Positions 34,944 through 46,736 of a stretch of 64,000 nucleotides of DNA are shown piece after piece (position 1 is the stretch's first letter; each line of letters starts with the position of its first letter). The notes under the pieces are model-generated. The model worked only from the letters and a program-made list of their open reading frames with translations, made no database searches and had not been told where the DNA came from. The position numbers were made by a program, and so were the translations under genes. Source of the stretch: Lampris incognitus (lineage: Eukaryota; Chordata; Actinopteri; Lampriformes; Lampridae); the NCBI RefSeq assembly GCF_029633865.1, contig NC_079215.1, positions 49,493,843-49,557,842 of the forward strand, in the 5' to 3' direction.

Positions 34944-35080
34944 GTATGTTGGCCCTGTGTGATGGCCTGGCAGCCTGTCCAGGGTATCTCCCTGCTTGCC
35001 GCCCAATAGCTGCTGGGATAGGCTCCAGCATCCCCGCGACCCTGAGAGCAGGGTAAGCGGTTCAGATTGGATGAATCAGT
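34630..35080 (+). mobile_element. SINE family B with expanded internal (TG)n
   Basis: Head catggtggcgcagtggttag with box B gggttcgagccct near 34690, and body gcatgttttccccatgtctg. The short TG run typical of the family is expanded to about 43 units (34850-34934), followed by the normal 3' end to gagagcagggtaagcggttc. Confidence 0.9.
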
Positions 35081-35101
35081 TAGTATTGTCATTTTAAGTG
35101 T

Positions 35102-35102
35102 A

Positions 35103-35170
<68 letters not shown>
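35102..35170. repeat. (TA)n microsatellite
   Basis: About 33 uninterrupted TA units. Confidence 0.95.
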
Positions 35171-35172
<2 letters not shown>

Positions 35173-35332
35173 CAGAAAACGTGTTGAAAACCAGCTGTTA
35201 AAGCCCCACAGCTTTCATTGTGAAGAGGTCTGAGCATGCATAGTGATTACTGTTAAGCAGATGTCAGCTTTGCATATCAGTAATGAAATGGGAAGATGCA
35301 ATGCATCATCTATTTGAAAGGGAGAAAAAGGT

Positions 35333-35962
35333 TCAGAATCGTGTTTATAGGCCATATAGGTTTGCATAAACAAGGAATTCGACTCCAGTTTCTTGGCTCT
35401 CTCGGTGTACTTAACACAGAATAATAACACTACAACACAACAATCTTCCGATATATACACAAGGATTGACTTATACAGGTGAAATAAGAGGTGATAAGGT
35501 GCAATGGTGCAGAGGATATATCAGAGATGCTGAAATAGATATTAGCAGGATACTTAGACGCATGCCTGAGGTGGATGGACATGACAGAGCGTACCGGTAT
35601 ACATACAATGTACAGTATATACACAATGGTTGGATTTACTGAAAGTGTTCATTTGAATGACAGCCTGCGGAAAGAAACTTTTTATATCTGGTTGTTTTGG
35701 GGTACAGTGCTCTGTAGCGCCTGCCAGAGGGTGGGGAGTTGGAACAGGTTGGGACCAGGGTGTGATGGGTCTGCAGAAATGTTGCCCACCCGTTTCCTGA
35801 GTCTGGAGGTGTGTAGGTCCTGAATGGAGGGCAGGTTGGGCACCAATGATTTTCTCTGCAGACCTAACAGTGCGTTGTAGTCCATCGCTGTCCTGTTTGG
35901 TGGCCGAACCAAAGCAGACAGTGAGGATTTGGTTCATCCAACTAGCTTCTCTAAACTGCATT
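35333..35962 (-). pseudogene. Non-LTR retrotransposon 3' end
   Basis: The minus strand encodes MNQILTVCFGSATKQDSDGL and, after a shift, residues like LQDLHTSRLRKRVGNISADP, then KSFFPQAVIQMN before a stop. This matches the C-terminal tail of jockey/Rex-type LINE proteins. The untranslated region down to 35333 shares its end with 12545-12640. Confidence 0.6.
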
Positions 35963-37134
35963 GGTCTGTGTCTGTCTTCAGAGCCACCTTATTGAGCGGG
36001 ACAGTCAGACAGCAGGGTGGCTGACCACTCCCTGACTCCTTCCAGTCAGTGGATTTACATTAGTCCGTCTATGCATGCCCTGTGAATAAACTTTATAGTG
36101 CATTTGCCCCAATGGGAGGATTTGTACACACATACTTACCTTCTTCTCAGCCATGTTAAGTCAAATTAAATATCCAAGTGGTGCTGGGCAGGAAAACACC
36201 CCAGGAACAAGCCACAGGTTTTCCAGCATCGACGCCAGAGGAAGTTGTGTGGGAGTGAAAAAAAAAAGAAAAAGAAAAAAAGAAAGAAAATCAAGTAGAA
36301 CCAAATACTCCTTTATCAAAGAGTTGCTCTGTGGCTTTGTAATACTAAAGTCCTGCTAGTTTGACCTTGGTCCACTTTCTCATATCTGCCTTTCCTTCCT
36401 CTTGAGGTCCAGTTTCATATTTCCTCTTCAACATATTTCGGATAGGTTGCTTGTTAAACAAAGTGGTGGTCGAGATGTTTTGGATAAACAAGGACATGCA
36501 TGGAAACGTGGAAACACACATACTGACAAACAAATACACAGACTGGTTCCCCAGTGTGTTTGATGGGTTAGGGGCTTCATGCACCAAGGGTGAGCGGATT
36601 ACATCATGTCTCTGGTGTTTGGCTGTCTTTTCTTTGTGGCTGCACACTGCAAAGGCTAAAGCTCTCCGGAGAAAATGAGGCTGCTTCTGTCATTTCTCCA
36701 CTTTCTGCATTTGTTGTGCCCCTTTGTCTGTGATAATCAGAAACATTTGAGAACCTCGTGGCATCGAACTCGGGGAACTGTTGAATATTCACAAGGGGGA
36801 GTGACTGGACGAAGCGGATCAATGGAAATAAGCTGGAGTTCAAGTGGAAGTCTTCTCATGTTATTTACATTCAAGCAGACTGTATGCACTCTTTGTGTCC
36901 CTGTTATTTCTTTACCTCTTTTTTTCTTCTGGTATCCGAGAGTCTCTCGCTTTCTCCCCCCCCCCTCTCTCTCTGAGGACACACGACTGAAATATGAACC
37001 CGTGGCCCTACTTGGGTGGCTTTGCTGTTATATGTCGCTGTCATCTGCTTCCTTAAAGTATAAGGGATTGGCATGGGGGGTCCCCCTTTTTACATACATT
37101 CCACACACATTCCATCATATTTCCTGACACAGAG
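35963..37134. other. Intergenic DNA, no supported gene
   Basis: A + strand frame at 36675-37127 starts with a hydrophobic MRLLLSFLHFLHLLCPFVC stretch but shows no domain and overlaps CT-rich DNA. I do not annotate it as a gene. An A/G-rich tract occupies 36258-36295. Confidence 0.45.
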
Positions 37135-37290
37135 CTCACAGTCAAGTCAAGTCCGTTTTATTGGTATAGCCCATTATCACAAATCACAACTTTGCCTCGG
37201 TGGTCTTTACAGCAATGCAACACCCTGTCCTTAGACCCTCGCATCGGATAAATAACAACTCCCTAAAAAAAACCCATTTAACAGTAAAAA
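37135..37290 (+). repeat. Interspersed repeat fragment (family D, 5' part)
   Basis: The sequence gtcaagtccgttttattggt, agcccattatcacaaatcac and ccctcgcatcggataaataa is the start of a fish repeat whose later part is at 31440 and 60770. Confidence 0.6.
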
Positions 37291-39540
37291 TAGGATCGTA
37301 TGCTAACATCTGAACACATACAGTGCAACGTTATCTAGGTCTGTTTGCAAACTTACTCAACCCACTACAGCTTATTTTTGACTTGGAGTATGACTCAGGG
37401 GTTTTAGCACGCATCTAAATTTGTTAATTTCAATGAACCACATCAGTGATGTGTGGAGGCTTAAAGAAAAGGGAATAAGCGCTTCGTGCAAACGTGCATG
37501 TGTTTTATCTGAATGGAAAATTATACACGAGTCATCAGGCCGAGACCACACTGCTCCCAGAAGAACTGTAGGTGGAAAGATGCTATTCAAGTGGTGCAGA
37601 GGAGCTGCTATGAAGCATTTGCAGTCAGCAAAATGCTGATGTGATAGAGACGCTTTTCTTGACATTTTCATGTATTCCAGTGGAGCATTTATAACACTGT
37701 CAGGCAAGAATGCTACCATCTCTTGACAGATCTCGGCCTTACGTATTAAGGCAGAAACACTGCAAGAACAACTGTCCTGCATTATTATTATTATTATTAC
37801 TACTACTGTTATTATTATTATTATCATTATGGGAGGGGGATTTGGTTTAACCTGGCTTAACAGATTTGGGGCCAGTACGACTCTCCCATACACATTCGCT
37901 CTGAGAAGAAATGAAAATCCGGTCCACTGTTGCCAGATTCCTCTTTTACTATTGAGCAAATAAAATAATAAGTTAACCTAAAGCTTCATGGGCAGCCAAA
38001 TACCTGTGGCCTGATAGTGACCTACTATACCAGGATCCTAGCAGGGCTGGGGGCACGTGCATGGATCACGGTCACACGCACTGCACGCGCAATCCCGGTG
38101 CAATACATTTTTAACGAACAGAATAATACAGCATCGTCATGCACATGGTCTCAGCTATGACTTTTTGCTATGATACTCTTTAGAAGGGCAAAAGTCAGCC
38201 GTGAAACTACTGGCTTTACATCATCCAGTCAGCTCAGCTGTCATTTCATTTGTGGCATGCTGAAGTATGACGGTGTGTTCCGGTTGCATATTTCAGGTCT
38301 GCAGTCTACATTTCATTCAGATTTCAGGTTCTTTGTCAGACCGCTCATCACACGTAGCCCACGGGCACAGTCACGTGCACCCGCCAGCTTTGGACACCTG
38401 CTCAGCCGCCACAACGCCGGAAGTGTTGACAAATTTATCCAGCGATAATTTGTCCTTATGACTTATGACTTGTGAAATCCGTCCTGAAATTTAGTTTGTT
38501 TTTTTTCCTCCCCCCTTTTCCCCAGCACCCGCCTCGTGTTTAGGAAATTGGTCGCGCTCTCGCGCAGACCGTTTCCCCTTCTCCTTCTTCCTCGCAGCGG
38601 GATGGAGCACGCGTTACATAGCGACGCGATATCAAAACTGGGGGAAAAAAAAGGAAAACTGAATAATTTGTTGGATTTTTTTTCCCTCCATGTGACCTGT
38701 ATAATGAACTTGACACACAGGAATTTCATTTAAAGAGGCACGTTGGGTCAAGAACAGTCATAAAAATGATGCAATTAAAATAATAATAAAAAAAATTGGG
38801 AAGGCTTGCAGTCCAGGCGCATAGAAATTGTGTGAGTAGAAGGGACGTTCCCATTCAAATCAAGATAGCAGGGTGGTCAGCGCGGCGGCCATTTTTATTT
38901 GAACCGCCGCCATTGCGAAGAACAGTGAGCGTTGTAGCGGGCTACTTTCCGTATAAACCGACATGCGGCAAATCGAGGACTCTTTTTCTTTTTTCTTCTT
39001 CTTTTTTTTTTAAAGTTCACTCCCTGATTGCAGCAAGTCGCGGACTCACTGAAGTGAGGGTTTTCAGTAACGACCAAACGAGCAGTGGCGTAGTACCAGC
39101 ATTTACTGACGTGTGTTGGCACCGTAACAACTAACAACAATCGCAGTTTTCTTTTGAACTACTCAAATGACCACGGCAAACAGCCCGTTATGTCAAACAG
39201 TCCGTTCTGCTCTCGCTCCCATTTCTATGGCTAGGCACGAGGCCCTAGAGGCGCGAGGCCCTGTGCGGTCGTGCACAGCGCGTGCGACGGTTCTGCCTAC
39301 TACATCCTTCTGCACACCCTTTTCCCAAGTGAAGACAACCCGAACAACACACAGTCCATTAGATCACAAATCACCAATAATAAAACAAAAAAATCAAATT
39401 CATGACAGACGAAGTTCAAAGCCCGTAAGATAACCAGCATCGTTTGTGCATGGTGCTATACGGCAACCCTGGCATGTCATAGTACAGTATGCAGGGCCTA
39501 TTTTCACTGGAAAACACCTCCGCTCAGGTGTGATAATATG
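37291..39540. other. Intergenic DNA with a GC-richer CpG-containing zone
   Basis: A (ATT)n tract lies at 37780-37823. From about 38340 to 39310 the DNA is richer in CpG, including gcggcggccatttttattt near 38880 (YY1-like GCCATTTT). No coding exon is recognisable. It may be regulatory sequence for a neighbour, which I cannot show. Confidence 0.4.
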
Positions 39541-39551
39541 CGCACGCGCAC

Positions 39552-39602
<51 letters not shown>
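39541..39602. repeat. (CA)n microsatellite
   Basis: GCGCACACACGC leads into about 24 CA units. Confidence 0.95.
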
Positions 39603-40222
39603 CAGCTCTTGTCTTCACGTCTCCATTCGAATGAAAACAGCTGATCAACCGCAGCATTATGAAATAAACGTGTGTCGGGACTTTATGGTTTGCCGTTTCC
39701 TTTCCCAGCCACCCAGCTGCAGTGTTGTCCTGGCAGGCCTGCGATAGACCAGCAAATGGATCTAACGATCGTTCACTTGAGCTGCTGATAGAAGAAGAGT
39801 CCTATTTCCCACAGTTGCCCTTAGAAATGAAGTCTCTTTGCCCTGTGCCATAACGCTTTTTAAAATAAAAGCATGCCACCACTATTCGTTAGAGAGATAT
39901 TATTTATATCGTTATGTAATATATAGTTATGTGTAAAATCATGACCTTAATAACGTTAAGTTAATGTGTCAAGTGAGAAATGATCCGGCCCTGTTCAATA
40001 TCAAGGACTATATCGGTGTTTAGTTTTGGTTTTGTTTTTTTGTTCGATTGATTTTTTGTTTTTGATTTTTTTAATTGTGAAAGTAAAATCAGTTTGCCAT
40101 TAATTAAAACCAATTAACTGGTATTCAACAGTAATAAAACACCTCATTTAAATAATTTAGATGATTTAAATATCCGAAGTCTTAATTGAACTCGCTGAGA
40201 CACGTCAGAATAAAACAATACT

Positions 40223-40228
40223 TTTATT
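40223..40228 (-). terminator. Candidate polyadenylation signal of the FoxD gene
   Basis: AATAAA on the minus strand lies about 175 nt downstream of the FoxD stop codon. No other canonical signal is closer on that strand. Confidence 0.4.
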
Positions 40229-40402
40229 AAATATCTTCCAGAAGTTCACTCACAAGTTTTCTTGTTTTTTTTTTTTTTTTAAATTAAATTCTAATTCTTC
40301 AGTTTTCTATGTAAACTAGGCAGCTAATTGATCGGTTGGCCCGGTTGCAAATATTATAAAGGGGGGTGAAACAAGTGGAAAAACACCGTCGGACCGGGCT
40401 AA

Positions 40403-41296
40403 TTAATTACCGATGTGTTGGAAAGGTTGGCCGGGGGGCACCGGAGTCAGTCTGTAGAGATCCGGCTCCACGGCGCGCTGATGGGGGTACACCACCGCGT
40501 CCAGAGAGCCGGGCGCCATGAAACAGGAGTTGGGGCCACGGGAGGAGAAAGTGGTGAAGTGTGCCGGATCGAAATGATCAAAAGCCAGAGTCTGGGGGGC
40601 CGGGAAATTCCTCTGAGCGACGGTCCAGGTCCTGGAGAGCAGCGAGGAGAGAGCGGGGATAATCCCGGGGTGGCCGGCGGGCAGAGTCAGGCGGCAGTCG
40701 GCGTCCGGGTCGCAGTGCAGGTCTGAGCTGGGGAAGAAGCGGACGCGCGCTCCGTGCAGGGGAAAGCCGCTCTTCTCCACGTCCGCCATGTGGAAATGCT
40801 GCCGTTTGAATCGCTTTCTCCGCCGGAGAAAGCTCCCGTTCTCAAACATGTTGGCCGACATCGGATCGAGGGTCCAGTAATTCCCCTTCCCCGGATTCCC
40901 GGGCTCCCGGGGCATTTTAACAAAGCAGTCATTCAGGGACAAGTTGTGGCGAATGGAGTTTTGCCAGGCGGGGAACTTTTCCCGGTAATAGGCGAACCGC
41001 TGGCTGATGAAATCGCAGATTTCGCTGAGCGTGAGTCGCTTTTTGGGGCTTTGCAGGATGGCCATGGTGATCAGAGCGATGTAGGAGTAGGGGGGCTTGA
41101 GCGAAGTGGCGCTCCTCGCCGCGCCGGCGGGGTCCGCTTCCTCGGGCGGCCGAGGACTGAAGGAGGCAGCGCTTCGCTCCAGGCCACCGCCGGCCTTGTC
41201 CAGGAGCAAATGGTCCTCGTGCCTGTCATCCCTGTCACGGTCTTCCTTCATATCAGTGACGTTTTTCTCCGCGAGTTCCCTGTTAAAGGTCATCAT
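40403..41296 (-). CDS. FoxD-class forkhead transcription factor, single exon, 297 aa
   Basis: This is a winged-helix DNA-binding transcription factor of the nucleus. The forkhead domain spans about residues 66-165 and starts [19 protein letters not shown], with recognition-helix sequence [20 protein letters not shown] and wing [13 protein letters not shown]; the run [16 protein letters not shown] at its end is diagnostic of FoxD. The N-terminal region is short and acidic ([12 protein letters not shown]), as in repressor-type FoxD proteins. The gene is intronless, as usual for FoxD. Two adjacent ATGs (41294 and 41291) could start it. At 297 aa it is shorter than FoxD1-3, pointing to a foxd5- or foxd7-like fish paralogue. 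The residues [10 protein letters not shown] and PMSANMFEN differ from the FoxD1/2/3 forms I know. Confidence 0.92.
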   Translation of the reverse strand: MMTFNRELAEKNVTDMKEDRDRDDRHEDHLLLDKAGGGLERSAASFSPRPPEEADPAGAARSATSLKPPYSYIALITMAILQSPKKRLTLSEICDFISQRFAYYREKFPAWQNSIRHNLSLNDCFVKMPREPGNPGKGNYWTLDPMSANMFENGSFLRRRKRFKRQHFHMADVEKSGFPLHGARVRFFPSSDLHCDPDADCRLTLPAGHPGIIPALSSLLSRTWTVAQRNFPAPQTLAFDHFDPAHFTTFSSRGPNSCFMAPGSLDAVVYPHQRAVEPDLYRLTPVPPGQPFQHIGN

Positions 41297-41769
41297 TCTC
41301 CTCTACGGTCCGGTGGCACCTGCGCCAATAGGCGAGTTTAGCGCCTCTCCAGGACGGACACGTAGATTCTCCTTCTCGCTTTTCATTCACAAAAAAAAAG
41401 AAAAAAAAGAAAAGAGGAAAGGCATCCAACATTTGTCTTTTCACTTTTTCGTCCTCCCACCACCCTGCTCCCTCGAAATACACCCTCCTCCGTCTGCAAA
41501 CACTTTATCTCGACCTAAATCAAAACAATTTGCCGATACAGGTCTACCAGAATGAGGCGCGTTTAAGCAAAACACATGACTCGGAGCAGCCTATTAGAGT
41601 TAGACCAGTGATGTGCGGGCAGGGGAGGCAGAGCCTCGCCAACGCTGAAAAGAAACGTCGAGATTACGTGATCGTTGCATTAATTTATCATTTCTTCATA
41701 TTCATAATTTTATGAATGTGTTTCTTTTCATTTCATTATTTGTCTCAGGATTACATATATAAAACTAGT
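41297..41769. other. 5' flank of the FoxD gene
   Basis: CpG-containing sequence with an A-rich tract at 41390-41415 and C-rich stretches. No TATA box is evident on the minus strand. No other gene is seen. Confidence 0.4.
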
Positions 41770-41789
41770 CAGAATAATAACAATAATGG

Positions 41790-42515
41790 ATTACATTTAC
41801 ATAGCGCTTTTTTTGGGGTGCCCCCCCCTTTGTTTTCCCCTCTTCAATTGTATACCGCCAATTACCCCACTCTTTCGAGCCGTCCCGGTCGTTGCTCCAC
41901 CCCCTCTGCCAATACGGGGAGGACTGCAGACTACCACAATGTCTCCCCGATACACGTGGAGTCGCCAGCCGCTTCTTTTCACCTGACAGTGAGGAGTTTC
42001 GCCAGGGGGACGTAGCGCGTGGGAGGATCACGCTACCCCCCCCCCCCCCCAGTTGCCCCTCCGCCGTGAACAGGCGCTCCGACAGACCAGAGGAGGCGCT
42101 ACTGCAGCGACCAGAACATATACCCACATCCGGCTTCCCACCCGCAGACACGGTTAATTGTGTCTGTAGGACGCCCGACCAAGCCGGAGGTGACATAGCA
42201 CTTACTCTAGACGCCCAAAGTGCTTCACAGTGAAGGGCGGAAACTCCCCTCAACCCCCACCAATGCGTAGCACCTACCTGGGTGATGCACGGCAGCCATT
42301 TTGCTCCAGAACGCTCACCACACATCAGCCTGCGGTGGAGTGGGGAATCGTTGAGCCAATAACACAGAGGGATGATTAGGTGGCCAGATGGCGGGAGCCA
42401 GGTTGGGAACTTTGCCAGGAGCCCGGGGGACCCCTACCTACTCTTTGCGATAAGTGCCATGCGTTCTTTAGTGACCACAGTGAGTCAGGACCTCGGTTTG
42501 ACGTCTCATCCGAAG
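41790..42515 (-). repeat. Interspersed repeat family C, split by a SINE
   Basis: Reverse complement of the family at 33755-34115. Its 3' tip (ttacatttacatagcgcttt) is at 41791-41810 and the rest (cccaaagtgcttcac to ggtttgacgtctcatccgaa) resumes at 42203-42515. The gap is a family-A SINE. Confidence 0.85.
41810..42192 (-). mobile_element. SINE family A, 5'-truncated, nested
   Basis: The body is complete from gtacaattgg-type tail to gtgtctgtagg, but the tRNA-like head is missing after gaccaagccggaggtgacat. An 11-bp repeat acatagcgctt / acatagcactt (41799-41809 and 42193-42203) flanks it as a target-site duplication with one mismatch. Confidence 0.85.
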
Positions 42516-42988
42516 GACGTAGAAGTTGTTTTAAAAGTAACGTATGCTCCTTTTGCCACAGCTTGCTCTTAAAAACGACCGTTCCTGGATGTAGGACGTT
42601 TAAGGCTACGCAGCGTTGGTGCGAAGGCCAACGGTTTCATAGATTTGCGCATGCGTATTTGGTTCTCACACAGTGGTAAACGACCACGATGCAAGGACCG
42701 ACCCTGCCTCGGCTCCTCTGTGTCACGTGACGTCCACTCCTCGGGGGCGCCCTTCCGCTAGGCTAGCAGCTAGCGTGGTCATTTCTTACAAAGAGCTTCA
42801 GCATTGTCTTATGAAGAAGAAAGAAGAGCTGTGGTCGCTAATGGGAAACCGACAACCGACCTGCAGGATCTTACCCAGCCGAAGGGTAAAATACATTTTA
42901 AACAATTTTATTGGCTATTGTGCGCTGACATATTTCTTTTTTCCCCCCTCTTTTTTTCTACATGCTGGTGCAGCGTCACCAGACCCTC

Positions 42989-43050
<62 letters not shown>

Positions 43051-43904
43051 CGGTGTGCTTTTGCGCATTTTGTGGGAGAGTGTATGAGCTTTTCTACTTA
43101 TAAGTGCTCTGACACCACTCTCTCTCTCTCTCTGACACAAAGGCATTTATTATGTTGTGTAACGTCTACGATGTGTGAACATAGTGTAAACTAGATGTGT
43201 CCATTGATTAGGTCCGATTGTGCTTTAGCTCCACGTCTGACTGACTTTGCAGTAGGCATGTGTTTTTATTTATCGCCTAACTGATGTAGACTATATTCTA
43301 TCTATCCATGCGTAACATGGGCTTGAATGTAGACATATGCCACATTGATAGGTCACTACCCAGGCGCGAGCTCACCGCACGTTACTGATAGTGTATAACA
43401 CTGTTACACCAGCAAAGTTTATCCTATTGAGGAAGACAGAAGAAGAAAAATAACCCAAAACATATGGATACCATTATTCCAACAGGCTTTTTTTTTTTAC
43501 AAGATCAACTTCCAAATTTATTTGAACCTACTGTCTCCGTTTATGCGGAATACACGATAAGCTTGCATGAAAATTATATAACCTACTTTTCTTTGCTATC
43601 CGGGGGGGGGGGGGTTATTATCCAAAGACTAGTTCAAAACGTCGGCCTTTGTAAGAGGCAAGAAAAGCCTTGCTCATTAATGAGACCCAACACAGTATGA
43701 CACTGTCGAGCAGTTATTTAAAAACGTGTAGCTACACCTTTGTTGGCCTTTAAAACCGGGTAATAAAAATAATTGTCGACACGGCATATTAAATGATCCC
43801 CTATAAAGACACCATCAACTTAAGTGAAGCAAGCTCAAGATATGAACTTAAGTTTGCGTCATACAAGCGTGCGCGCGCACACCACAGATAAACGCCCAGA
43901 ATCG
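42516..43904. other. Intergenic DNA with GT microsatellite
   Basis: A (GT)n run of about 28 units lies at 42991-43047, a short CT run at 43111-43131 and a G run at 43602-43613. No gene is recognised. Confidence 0.55.
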
Positions 43905-44045
43905 TTATTTCTAGGCCCTGTGTGACGTCCTGGCGGCTTGTCCAGGCTGTCTCCCCGCGTGCCGCCCAATGCCTGCTGGGATAGGCATCTCCAGCATCCC
44001 CGCGACCCTGCGAGCAGGATAACGAGGTTTGGGTAACGGATGGAG
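43905..44045 (+). mobile_element. SINE family B, 3' fragment
   Basis: The segment ccctgtgtgacgtcctggcg through atccccgcgaccctgcgagc to gggtaacggatgga is the family-B 3' end. Confidence 0.8.
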
Positions 44046-45175
44046 GAAAACGAGGGTGCACGTCTCCTCAATAACGCTTCAAGAATTTCAATGTAGATCG
44101 AAAGAGACTCAGACAAATTGTCAAGATTTTTTTTGTGTGTTTATTTAGATAAAGCGGCCCTTTATCAGGGCATATGTTCAGCCAGCAAAATCATTAAGTG
44201 CAAAATGATAAACAAAAACCAATAGTAAGGTGTTCAATAATGACACAAATGTGCACTTACAAACACTATAACTCTTAGTGTTTTTAATAAACTATAAATC
44301 TCAATTTGTGCAGATAGTTTCTGTTGTGGATTAACAATGGACAAATCTTGTGGTCAAAGTTACATGAAATAACTTTTTTTTTTGGAGGGGGGGTAAATAG
44401 TAAACAAAAACTGGCAAGTATAGTCAAGGTTGCCGATGTCGGTCCCGTCCATAAATAACTCCTACTGCTACCATCTGGACCATGATACAGGGGCAACACT
44501 TTGTAGCAATGTGCAGGAAAGCTAATTAACACAAAGTATTTTTCCGCGTCATACTTTTGTTTCCTGCACAACAAGTTGTTGCGAACCAACACTACTACAG
44601 ACCACACATTACATCCAAATGCTCTCCATTTGTCCATAGCTAATAACAGAAAAACGAGCTTGACAGTGTGTGCAAAATACTCAAAATATTTTAACATAGA
44701 ATCATTTCAGTAAGAGGCCAAACTGAAATCTATAACAGCTTGTTTTGACCCAACGACGACATGCAGTTTGTTAAATGTAACAGTGCAATGAAGATCACCG
44801 TTTTAACAAAAAAAAAAAGGCTTTAAGATAATATTGAAAGACCGACTCAGTCTTCAAGCCCAGCAATGAAGGCAGGACAACGCGGCACCACAGAAACGGA
44901 TACAGAGCAAAGAGGGACACCATGGGATTGTCGGAGGTAATTCAAGGTGTATTGGGAATTGTTTAAGCTATTCTGCAGTTCTCTAAAGTATGCATGGGAC
45001 GAGTCTCCAGGTTGTATTTTTAAGAATCTGTAGTGGGATAGGTGAATTATACAGCACCAATAACTGCAGTAAACAGAAAGTTCAGCCTTGAAACTATGTG
45101 TATTTGTAGAGCCTATACTTGCAGGGTTCAGTCAGCCATGTGTAAGTGCATCTCTCTCCCTTACAGGGCTGTGTA
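44046..45175 (-). other. Possible zglp1 3' UTR and flank
   Basis: No gene or clear repeat is seen. An AATAAA on the minus strand near 44140 could end a roughly 1-kb 3' UTR, but nothing proves it. Confidence 0.3.
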
Positions 45176-46700
45176 TTAGCAATATGCGGAGCTCAGCCTC
45201 CCGAAGTTTCCACACTTGAGGCAGCACAAGTTGGAGGTGCCATTTTTCTTCGGGATGTACCAGCACTTCATGCAACGCACTCGGTACTTTTTATACCTTC
45301 AAAAAGAAAACACAAACATGTTATCCATCACATTTAATGCTGCTTTCAGTTTATAGAAAATGTCGCTTGCCAAAGCCTCATATTCAACATATTGATTGTT
45401 TGAAAAATTTAACACGGCGAGAAACGGCTCGTAAGTTTGACACTTCTCAGAGCTGAAGAACTGAGTTGGAGCTCCACACAGACCCACTCCACTACATCTA
45501 CACCGTCTGTTATTCCTGACAACAGACTGGCTATGCAACACAAACCAAGGGCACTATACACACAGTAAAAAACATTGATTTATAAAATGAAATGAATCCA
45601 TTCTCCTATTCACAATCACCCTTTATGCCTCTGAAATGCCGATTATGCATTTTTTATGTTTTTAGGAATACAAGGGAAGAGTCTGAGACTGCAACAATTT
45701 ACAGAAAAATCTGTAGAATGTATTCTAATGTGCATAACATGGTTACGCTCTTATTTTAGTAACATATTTTACTGTAGATACCCTTATATCTATGGAGCAG
45801 TAAAAACAGTTTTCAAATCTTCCCAACTGTTTATGGATAATTCCTCAGATGAACATATTTTGTGTCAACATATAGAAAAACAGTGTGACTGGATCACTTC
45901 TCTGTACTTGTCGTTGGTTTATTTTGTGTTCACAACTATGATTTGACTTTTTTTCTTACCAAAGGAATGGTATGGGGGGAAGAAAATAGGGATGCACGAT
46001 GATATCGGCATGTCATCAGTATCGGCCGAGAAAGGCTTTAAAATGAAATGTCGCCATCAGCCAGAAATGCCGATATGACAGACCGATAAGACGACGCTTT
46101 AATTATGCGCACGTGATGTGAACCGCTGACCAGGCAAGGATGCAGAGCGTCACATAGGCGGGCGCAGCGTTTTTCATCTGGTACACCAACTGTGTCTGTG
46201 TTGCGTGTGGTTAGCGTGCCAGCCGTGTTTTCTGAGGAGACTTGAAGTAGGCTACTTTGGAAAATGGGAAAGTGGCAAATGCTTTAACTGGTACTGAATT
46301 GATTAACCAGATCATTTTAAGTACAGGATCATGGCTACACATCGATTTGATTAATTTAGTATTTTAATGTGTAATGAAAAAAATACCCTACAAGGTTGCA
46401 TTGCTGCGTCGCATTGCCTCTGGTACTATGAGGTATTTATTTTAATCACGTTTTTAACAAATTGTACTCGTCTGCTGGAGGGCTGCGTAGCCATACGTGG
46501 GGGGGGGGGGGATAGACCAGTTGTGTAAACATAAGAGATTAGCAGCACGATGCCTGTGCAGATTTCATGGTCAGTTCAGTCCACTACAGGAGAGACCCGA
46601 TGTCCTCTGTAATTAGGTGGAAAAAAATATGTGCATATAATGGTATCGGCAATTGGCATATCGGGTATCAGCAAAAATCAAATAACATGCATATATACAT

Positions 46701-46736
<36 letters not shown>

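Noticed and set aside
36675-37127. Frame with a signal-peptide-like start
   Set aside because: No conserved domain follows, the rest crosses CT-rich sequence, and no splice donor gives a recognisable continuation.
45299-45541. Minus-strand frame with several cysteines beside zglp1 exon 4
   Set aside because: It ends exactly at the exon 4 acceptor, does not show a finger spacing, and lies in the intron.
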